Under the pieces are notes generated by a model that was not told the DNA's origin, ran no database searches, and was given only the letters and a program-made list of their open reading frames with translations. A stretch of DNA of 64,000 nt from NCBI GenBank assembly GCA_035470785.1, contig DATIQN010000018.1, positions 1-64,000 of the forward strand, read 5' to 3'. The position numbers and the translations under genes were made by a program. Within the stretch, counting starts at the first letter, position 1. Every line of letters starts with the position of its first letter. This DNA comes from Croceibacterium_B sp035470785 (lineage in GTDB: Bacteria; Pseudomonadota; Alphaproteobacteria; Sphingomonadales; Sphingomonadaceae). Below, piece after piece: positions 58,465 to 64,000 of the stretch.

Positions 58465-59766
58465 TCAGTCGAGTTCCCACGCCCGTTCGCCGTGATTGGC
58501 AATGTCGAGGCCCTGGCGCTCGTCTTCCTCGCTCACCCGCATCGGCAGGAACAGCGAAACCGCCAGCGCGATGAGCGCGGTCGCGACCGCCGAATAGATC
58601 GCCACTACGCCAACCGACAAGGCCTGCACGCCAAGCTGGCTGGCGAAGCTCATGCCGTCGGCATAGCCGACCCCGCCCGTGCCTTCGGCCATGAACACCG
58701 CGACTAGGATCGAGCCGAGCATCCCGCCGACGCCATGAACCGCGAACACGTCGAGCGAATCGTCGATCCGCAGCTTGGTCTTGATCAGCTGGATCGCGCC
58801 GTAGCAGACCACCGCGGCGAAGGCGCCGAACAAGATCGCCGCGCCCGGCGAGATAAAGCCGGCCGCCGGGGTCACCGTGGCCAGCCCGGCAATCGCGCCG
58901 GTGGCGAAGCCGACGGTGGTCGGCTTGCCGAAGGAGATGCGCTCGATGGCGATCCACACCAGCGCGGCGGCCGCGGCGGCGGCGTGGGTGTTGATGATCG
59001 CGCTCGCCGCGCTGTCCGACGCGGTCAGCGCCGAACCGCCGTTGAAGCCGAACCAGCCGACCCACAGCAGCATGGCCCCGACCATGGTCAGGCCCGGCCC
59101 GTGCGGAATCAGCGCGCTGGTCGGAAAACCCTGGCGCCGCCCGAGCAGCAGCGCGACGACGAGACCGGAAAGCCCGGCGGTGGTGTGGACGACGATCCCG
59201 CCCGCGAAGTCCACGACGCCGCGCTGGGCCAGCCAGCCGCCGCCCCACACCCAATGTGCCACGGGCGCATAGACGATCAGGCTCCACAGCCCGGCGAAGA
59301 CGACCACCCACGAGAACCGCGCGCGATCCACCCACGCGCCGATCATCAGCGCGGGCGTGATCGCCGCGAACGTCAGTTCGAACAGCGCGAAGGCGCTTTC
59401 CGGCAGGGTTGTGCCGGGCCGCACGTTGTCGAGGTTGGCGGGGACCAGCATGAACGCGCGGCCGTTGCCGAGCCAGCCGTTGGTCACGTCGCCGAAGGCG
59501 AAGGTGTAACCGGCCACGATCCACACCAGCGAAGCGATCGCCGCAACCGCGGCCACCTGCAGCAGCACCGAGAGGAAGTTCTTCGACCGAACGAGGCCGC
59601 CGTAGAACAGCCCGAGTCCCGGCAAGGTCATCAGCAAGACCAGTGCCGAAGCGGCGATCACCCAGGCGGTGTCGCCGCTGTCGGCGGTCGCCTGGGCGAC
59701 GCCTTGCGCGTGCGCGATCGCGGGCAGGGCCGAGAGGGCCAATACGGCGGCGGTCTTGCGAAACAT
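58465..59766 (-). CDS. amt: Ammonium transporter
   Basis: The 433 residues contain a signal peptide and 11 hydrophobic helices. Amt hallmarks include LVLLMTLPGLGLFYGGLVRS, DFAGGIVVHTTAGLSGLVVA, GPGLTMVGAMLLWVGWFGFN and the pore His pair, in VVHTTAG and in DVFAVHGVGGMLGSILVAVF. It imports ammonium. The usual companion glnK is not next to it. Instead it heads a close run with the NTF2-like and PQQ dehydrogenase genes, which is an uncommon pairing. Confidence 0.95.
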   Translation of the reverse strand: MFRKTAAVLALSALPAIAHAQGVAQATADSGDTAWVIAASALVLLMTLPGLGLFYGGLVRSKNFLSVLLQVAAVAAIASLVWIVAGYTFAFGDVTNGWLGNGRAFMLVPANLDNVRPGTTLPESAFALFELTFAAITPALMIGAWVDRARFSWVVVFAGLWSLIVYAPVAHWVWGGGWLAQRGVVDFAGGIVVHTTAGLSGLVVALLLGRRQGFPTSALIPHGPGLTMVGAMLLWVGWFGFNGGSALTASDSAASAIINTHAAAAAAALVWIAIERISFGKPTTVGFATGAIAGLATVTPAAGFISPGAAILFGAFAAVVCYGAIQLIKTKLRIDDSLDVFAVHGVGGMLGSILVAVFMAEGTGGVGYADGMSFASQLGVQALSVGVVAIYSAVATALIALAVSLFLPMRVSEEDERQGLDIANHGERAWELD

Positions 59767-59913
59767 CCTTGCCTCCCGAGGCCGCCGGCGGCGGACCTCC
59801 TCCGTGCGGCAGTTAAGACATAATCGCGCGTCGCGGCAAGGTCTGGGGACAGGATATTACGACAGTACGCGCGATACTTGATGCTACACCCTCGCGACCG
59901 CTAGACGACTGCC

Positions 59914-60387
59914 ATGCTTCGCCGCTGGCTGGTCGCCCTGACATCCCTGTCCGCCTTCGCCGCCGCGCCCCTCGCCTGGGCGCAAGATCGCGATGTGCCC
60001 TACTGGGCCTCGTTGCGCGCGGGCGAGGTCAACCTGCGCGTCGGGCCGAGCGAAAACTATCCGATCGACTGGGTCTATCATCGCGCCGGGCTGCCGGTGA
60101 AGGTCGTGCGGCTCTACCAAGGCTGGCGCCGCGTGCGCGACCGGGACGGCGCCGAGGGCTGGATTGTCGCCCGGCTGCTCAACCCCGCGCGAACCGCGAT
60201 CGTCACCGGCAAGGGCCTCGCGCCGATGCGCGCCGAAGGCGAAGAGGGCGCCGCGCTCAAGTGGAAACTCGAACCAGGCGTGATTGGTAAGCTGGGCGAG
60301 TGCGACGAGGGGTGGTGCAAGTTCGATATCGGCGGCCGCAAGGGCTGGGTCGAGCAAAAGCGCCTGTGGGGCGCGGACAACCCATAG
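59914..60387 (+). CDS. SH3-domain secreted protein
   Basis: The 157 residues begin with a signal peptide (WLVALTSLSAFAAAPLAWAQ) and carry two SH3-type halves: VPYWASLRAGEVNLRVGPSE with YQGWRRVRDRDGAEGWIVAR, and LEPGVIGKLGECDEGWCKFD with GGRKGWVEQKRLWG. This layout is typical of bacterial SH3 proteins that bind cell-wall or periplasmic targets. It is single. A hairpin after it is best read as the terminator of the convergent gene. Confidence 0.88.
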   Translation: MLRRWLVALTSLSAFAAAPLAWAQDRDVPYWASLRAGEVNLRVGPSENYPIDWVYHRAGLPVKVVRLYQGWRRVRDRDGAEGWIVARLLNPARTAIVTGKGLAPMRAEGEEGAALKWKLEPGVIGKLGECDEGWCKFDIGGRKGWVEQKRLWGADNP

Positions 60388-60412
60388 AAAAAGGCGGCCG
60401 CGACGGGCCGCC
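60386..60412 (-). terminator. Intrinsic terminator of the lipoprotein gene at 60438
   Basis: On the minus strand a 7-bp stem (GGCGGCC / GGCCGCC) is followed by TTTTTC, about 25 bases after the lipoprotein stop. On the plus strand no T tract follows, so it is less efficient for the SH3 gene. Confidence 0.65.
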
Positions 60413-60437
60413 CCTCTCGTTGCAGAGATCGCGAAGG

Positions 60438-60839
60438 TCAGGCTTCCTTCTTGACCTTGATCTCGGTGCCGTCGTCGGCTTTCGCGGGCATCCAGCCGTC
60501 GGCGCCGGCCGCACCGACGGTCCAGCACTTTTCGGGCTTCCCATTGTCGGGTGCGAAGCAAGCTTTGCCGCCCTTGACCGCGAACTTGCCTTTGGTGTCG
60601 CCGGCCTTCGGGTCCTTGTCGACATAGGTCATGTCGGCGTTGATGACCGTCTTGCCCTTGGTGCCATCCTTCATGTTGGCGTCCCATGTGCCGACATAGT
60701 CCGCCGCGGCCATAGCCGTCGCCGTTGCCGTGGGTGCCGGCGTGGCAGCGGCTTCGGTCGCAGTGCCGCCCGGCTCGGCCTTGTTCTGGTGGCATGCAGA
60801 AAGCGCGGCCACGGCCGCGATCAAAATGACCTTCTTCAT
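60438..60839 (-). CDS. Small lipoprotein, tandem paralogue 1
   Basis: The 133 residues have a lipoprotein signal (MKKVILIAAVAALSACHQNK; Cys16). Then come an Ala/Thr/Pro linker and a small domain with DYVGTWDANMKDGTKGKTVI, FAVKGGKACFAPDNGKPEKC and DDGTEIKVKKEA. It shares the plan Gly-x-W/Y, a DGT-like loop, G-x-K-x-C-F-x-P and a later Cys with the next two genes. Function is unknown; probably envelope-associated. It is separated from paralogue 2 by 85 bases. Confidence 0.75.
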   Translation of the reverse strand: MKKVILIAAVAALSACHQNKAEPGGTATEAAATPAPTATATAMAAADYVGTWDANMKDGTKGKTVINADMTYVDKDPKAGDTKGKFAVKGGKACFAPDNGKPEKCWTVGAAGADGWMPAKADDGTEIKVKKEA

Positions 60840-60924
60840 CGGTCTGTCTCCCCTCGAAGCGCCCTGCGTGCAAGTTTATCAACGCGCGGGCACCTCGCCA
60901 ATCGGATTTACCGGAGCGGGCAGG

Positions 60925-61323
60925 TCAAACGATCCGCTTGACGGTGATGGGGTCGCCCCGATCGGGTGTGGCGGTGAAGGTATGGTCCTCGTCGACCGGG
61001 CCATCGACATAGCAGCGCGCCACCGCGTCTTCGCCTTCATTAGGCGTAAAGCACGTCTTGCCGCCGACGATCGCCCAGGTCCCTGCCTCGGTCTTCCGCC
61101 CATGGACCGTATTGCTATAGGTATGGTCGGCGGCGAGCACAGAGGTCATCTTGGTGCCGTCGATTTCGGTGACGCTGTAAGTGCCGGGCGCCGCCTGGCT
61201 GGGCGGCGGTGGCGGCGGAAGCGGTTCAGCAGCTGAGGCTTGTGCGGCCGGCTTGGCGGTTGGCTCGCTCTTGTGGCAAGCGGCCAACATCGCCAACGCA
61301 AGGCAAAAGGCCAGCTTCTGCAT
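60925..61323 (-). CDS. Small lipoprotein, tandem paralogue 2
   Basis: The 132 residues have a lipobox (ALAMLAACHKSEPT), a Pro-rich linker (PLPPPPPPSQ) and the domain APGTYSVTEIDGTKMTSVLA, HTYSNTVHGRKTEAGTWAIV, GGKTCFTPNEGEDAVARCYV, DGPVDEDHTFTATPDRGDP, ending in VKRIV. The two Cys in the domain could form a disulfide. It aligns clearly with paralogue 3 and more weakly with paralogue 1. The ATG follows GGGGGACT. Confidence 0.75.
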   Translation of the reverse strand: MQKLAFCLALAMLAACHKSEPTAKPAAQASAAEPLPPPPPPSQAAPGTYSVTEIDGTKMTSVLAADHTYSNTVHGRKTEAGTWAIVGGKTCFTPNEGEDAVARCYVDGPVDEDHTFTATPDRGDPITVKRIV

Positions 61324-61387
61324 CGGTAGTCCCCCCAACGTGCGTGTCTTGCCCCGCGCGCGGCCGTCCCCTCGGCCGCGGGGCGTC

Positions 61388-61762
61388 TCAGGCCGTCTTG
61401 TTGACGGTGTACGGCGCTCCCTTGTCAGGCGTTTCGGTGTAAGTGCCGTCCGCGCCGACGGGCCCGTCCGCGCTGCACCGCGCCTCGCCCTTGTCGGGGT
61501 GGAAGCAGGTCTTGTTGTTTTCGATTGCCCACTTGCCGGATTCGGTCATCGCCCCGGCAACCCAGTCGGAATAGGTCCCGTCGGACTTCAGGAACGCCGT
61601 GGTCATCGACCCGTCGGCGCCGGTGAGGATGAACGTGCCGGGCGCGGCGTTGCTGTGCGGGCCAGCCGGCGCAGCTGTTCCCTTCGCCTTGTCGACACCG
61701 GGCGCGGCTTGATTGCAGGCGGCCAGCATGGTCAGCCCGACAATCGGCATGAATATTTTCAT
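61388..61762 (-). CDS. Small lipoprotein, tandem paralogue 3
   Basis: The 124 residues have a lipoprotein signal (MKIFMPIVGLTMLAACNQAA; Cys16). The domain reads APGTFILTGADGSMTTAFLK, GTYSDWVAGAMTESGKWAIE, NNKTCFHPDKGEARCSADGP, GADGTYTETPDKGAPYTVNK. It matches paralogue 2 along the whole domain (APGT, DG, TY, G-x-WA, KTCF-P, C-DGP, P-D-G). Possible envelope or inhibitor role; unknown. A thiolase gene lies upstream on the same strand. Confidence 0.75.
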   Translation of the reverse strand: MKIFMPIVGLTMLAACNQAAPGVDKAKGTAAPAGPHSNAAPGTFILTGADGSMTTAFLKSDGTYSDWVAGAMTESGKWAIENNKTCFHPDKGEARCSADGPVGADGTYTETPDKGAPYTVNKTA

Positions 61763-61839
61763 TATGTCACCTCCCCAGGAATTCCCCAGGGTAAGCATAC
61801 CACACCCTATTGCACGAGAGAATGGAAGGCTGCGAAAGC

Positions 61840-63036
61840 CTAGATCATTTCCACAGCGATCGCGGTCGCCTCTCCGCCGCCGATGCAGAGGCTGGCGATG
61901 CCGCGTGTCTTGCCGCGCTGCTTGAGGGCATTGAGCAGGGTGACTATGATCCTCGTGCCGCTGGCCCCGATCGGGTGGCCGAGCGCGGTGCCGCCGCCGT
62001 TGACGTTGATCTTGTCGTGCGGGATGCCGATGTCCTTCATCGCGAACATCGTCACGCAGGCGAAGGCCTCGTTGACTTCCCAGAGGTCGACGTCGTCGAC
62101 GCTCCAGCCGGTTTTCTCGAGCAGCTTCTCGATCGCGCCGACCGGCGCAGTTGTGAAGGCGCGCGGCTCCTGCGCATGCGCGGTCATTCCGACGATACGC
62201 GCGACCGGCGTCAGGCCCTTGTCCTTCGCCACGCTCTCGCGCGTGATCACCAGCGCCGCGGCGCCGTCGGAGATCGACGACGAGGTCGCCGCGGTGATCG
62301 TGCCCTCCTTGGCGAACGCCGGCTTGAGCTGGGGGATCTTCTCAGGGCGGCCTTTCGACGGAGATTCGTCGGTGTCGACCACGACCTCGCCCTTGCGGCT
62401 CTGGATCGTCACCGGGACGATTTCGTCGGCGAACGCGCCACTGGCGATGGCGGCGTTGGCGCGGGTCAGCGATTCGATCGCGTAGGCGTCCATGTCGGCG
62501 CGGGTGAGCTGGTATTCGTCGGCGGTGCACTGCGCGAACGAGCCCATCGCCGCGCCGGCCTCGTAAGCGTCCTCGAGCCCGTCGAGGAACATGTGATCGT
62601 AGGCGGTATCATGGCCCAGGCGCGCGCCCGAGCGGTGCTTCTTGAGCAGGTAGGGCGCGTTGGTCATGCTCTCCATGCCGCCGGCGACAACGAGGTCGGC
62701 CGACCCCGCGGCGAGCGCTTCAGCGCCCATGATCACCGTCTGCATGCCCGAGCCGCAGACCTTGTTGACAGTCGTCGCCTGGACCGACTTGGGCAGCCCC
62801 GCCTTGATGGCCGCCTGACGCGCCGGCGCCTGGCCGAGGCCCGCGGGCAGCACGCAGCCCATGTAGATCCGCTCGATGTCGTCGCTTGTAACGCCCGCGC
62901 GCTCGACCGCCGCCTTGACCGCCGTCGCGCCGAGATCGGTCGCCGAGACTTCGGCGAGCTCGCCCTGCATCGCGCCCATCGGGGTGCGGGCGTAGGACAG
63001 GATGACGATCGGATCGGATGCGGAGAACTGGGCCAT
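61840..63036 (-). CDS. Acetyl-CoA C-acetyltransferase (thiolase)
   Basis: The 398-residue enzyme condenses two acetyl-CoA or cleaves acetoacetyl-CoA. The acyl-accepting Cys is in TVNKVCGSGMQTVIMGAEAL. The catalytic NEAF motif is in LWEVNEAFACVTM, the His in GGGTALGHPIGASGTRI and the second Cys in IASLCIGGGEATAIA. Full length. No phaB or other beta-oxidation gene is adjacent, so its pathway (ketone bodies, PHB or leucine breakdown) is open. Confidence 0.95.
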   Translation of the reverse strand: MAQFSASDPIVILSYARTPMGAMQGELAEVSATDLGATAVKAAVERAGVTSDDIERIYMGCVLPAGLGQAPARQAAIKAGLPKSVQATTVNKVCGSGMQTVIMGAEALAAGSADLVVAGGMESMTNAPYLLKKHRSGARLGHDTAYDHMFLDGLEDAYEAGAAMGSFAQCTADEYQLTRADMDAYAIESLTRANAAIASGAFADEIVPVTIQSRKGEVVVDTDESPSKGRPEKIPQLKPAFAKEGTITAATSSSISDGAAALVITRESVAKDKGLTPVARIVGMTAHAQEPRAFTTAPVGAIEKLLEKTGWSVDDVDLWEVNEAFACVTMFAMKDIGIPHDKINVNGGGTALGHPIGASGTRIIVTLLNALKQRGKTRGIASLCIGGGEATAIAVEMI

Positions 63037-63209
63037 GGAGAAGGTGCCTTGCCGGAAGGGAGTGGGATGGGGGGCATCTAATGGTGCAGCGCAGCGATAT
63101 CAATGCGGGCGGCGCGCAAGATTGACCGGGAATTACCTGTTCCGGCCTTGAACCCATTGGCGGGGCGGACTAGGGCGCGCAGCGAACCGCTAGCTATCGA
63201 GTCAGGCGC

Positions 63210-63584
63210 TTGGTCGACCTTCTCCAATATCTGCCGATCCTGATCTTCCTCGCCATCGCGCTGGGAATCTCGTCGCTGTTCGTGTTCCTGCCGATGGGCG
63301 TCGCCCGGCTGACTGGCGCGCACAAGCCCAATGCCGAGAAGCTCAGCGAGTACGAGTGCGGCTTTCCCGCGTTCGAGGATCCGCGCAGCCAGTTCGACGT
63401 GCGCTTCTATCTTATCGCGATCCTGTTCATCGTCTTCGACCTCGAAGCGGCGTTCCTGTTCCCCTGGGCGGTGAGTCTCAACGTCACCAAGTGGCCGGGC
63501 TGGATCACGATGATGGTGTTCCTGTTCGAGCTGATCGTCGGCTACGCCTATGCGTGGAAGAAAGGGGCGCTCGAATGGGAGTGA
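63210..63584 (+). CDS. nuoA: NADH-quinone oxidoreductase subunit A
   Basis: The 124-residue membrane subunit of complex I has three helices and the family motif SEYECGFPAFEDPRSQFDVR followed by FYLIAILFIVFDLEAAFLFP. The start is TTG (MVDLLQYLPILIF); no ATG gives the expected N-terminus and the ribosome binding site is weak. It overlaps nuoB by 10 bases. It opens the nuo operon, which continues past the window edge. Confidence 0.93.
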   Translation: MVDLLQYLPILIFLAIALGISSLFVFLPMGVARLTGAHKPNAEKLSEYECGFPAFEDPRSQFDVRFYLIAILFIVFDLEAAFLFPWAVSLNVTKWPGWITMMVFLFELIVGYAYAWKKGALEWE

Positions 63585-64000
63585 AGGACGAGGGCGCGCT
63601 CGACCACGCGCTCGCCAATCCGGCCGGTTCGACCGTCCACCAGCCGGCGATCAACCCGACGATCCACCCCGAAGTCCTCCAGCCGGGAGCGGAGTATTTC
63701 AACCAGGTCAGCGCCGAACTGGACCACAAGGGATTCCTCGTCACCACGACCGAGGACCTGTTCCAGTGGGCTCGCACGGGCAGCCTGTGGTGGATGACTT
63801 TCGGCCTCGCCTGCTGCGCGGTCGAGATGATTCACGTCAACATGCCGCGCTACGACATGGAGCGCTTCGGCGTCGCCCCGCGCGCCTCCCCGCGCCAGAG
63901 CGACGTGATGATCGTCGCCGGCACGCTGTGCAACAAGATGGCCCCGGCGCTGCGCAAGGTCTACGATCAGATGTCGGACCCCAAGTACGTGATCAGCATG
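63575..64000 (+). CDS. nuoB: NADH-quinone oxidoreductase subunit B, 5' part
   Basis: 142 residues are visible before the window ends. They show WWMTFGLACCAVEMIHVNMP with the two adjacent Cys of cluster N2, DMERFGVAPRASPRQSDVMI and TLCNKMAPALRKVYDQMSDP. NuoB carries the last Fe-S cluster before quinone. The N-terminal 50 residues are an extension usual in alphaproteobacteria. Incomplete only because of the window boundary. Confidence 0.95.
   Translation, partial: MGVKDEGALDHALANPAGSTVHQPAINPTIHPEVLQPGAEYFNQVSAELDHKGFLVTTTEDLFQWARTGSLWWMTFGLACCAVEMIHVNMPRYDMERFGVAPRASPRQSDVMIVAGTLCNKMAPALRKVYDQMSDPKYVISM

Overview
The window looks like a chromosomal segment of a high-GC alphaproteobacterium, most likely of the order Sphingomonadales. 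Protein content and style suggest this: a complete XrtA (exosortase A) exopolysaccharide locus in the usual sphingomonad order, a PEP-CTERM protein ending in a PEPSTWAMM-type signal, sphingomonad-type small secreted proteins, and an RNase E with an acidic insertion near its S1 domain. No rRNA or tRNA gene, CRISPR array or prophage was seen.

Layout. (1) Positions 1-5186 are an untidy, low-density accessory stretch. It holds small membrane or secreted proteins, a decayed IS6-family element whose transposase has lost a catalytic Asp, the 3' remnant of a gene next to that element, one PEP-CTERM protein gene, and seven copies of a palindromic REP-like repeat found nowhere else in the window. (2) 5187-16360 is dense housekeeping: moaB, a lytic transglycosylase, a UDG-like protein, ETF-ubiquinone oxidoreductase, ispE, an N-formylglutamate amidohydrolase, ilvD, a lipoprotein, NAD(P)HX repair and a TrmA-type RNA methyltransferase. 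Many of these starts overlap the preceding stop. (3) 16346-34225 is the XrtA locus. Its left arm carries two hydrolases, an acyl carrier protein and an acetyltransferase on the minus strand, then an acyl-CoA ligase and a PLP decarboxylase on the plus strand. Its right arm carries polysaccharide export, chain length control, a tyrosine kinase, an outer-membrane protein, an ATPase, a deacetylase, a FemAB protein, a glycosyltransferase, exosortase XrtA and an amidotransferase. (4) 34398-35354 encodes a crotonase very like RpfF, the DSF quorum-signal synthase. (5) 35360-50368 holds pirin, YbjQ, zapE, a thioesterase, sdhB without sdhCDA, a methyltransferase, a tannase-like esterase, a GlxA regulator, rne, a cell-wall amidase, PBP1A and a peroxiredoxin. 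(6) 50476-64000 holds prfB, two exported methyltransferase-like proteins flanking a nitronate monooxygenase, copCD, an amt/NTF2/PQQ-dehydrogenase run, an SH3 protein, three tandem related lipoproteins, a thiolase, and the start of the nuo operon.

How the genes fit together. The right arm of the XrtA locus should make and export a polysaccharide, and XrtA processes PEP-CTERM proteins; the protein at 4117-4899 is the only visible substrate. The left arm is a separate small-molecule module (ACP, ligase, decarboxylase, acyltransferase, hydrolases) whose product is unknown to me. The RpfF-like gene directly downstream raises the possibility of a link between fatty-acid signalling and matrix production. 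Two TGTCCC-N5-GGGAC palindromes, one before the export operon and one before rpfF, fit shared control but do not prove it. Most of the remaining sequence is ordinary core genome.
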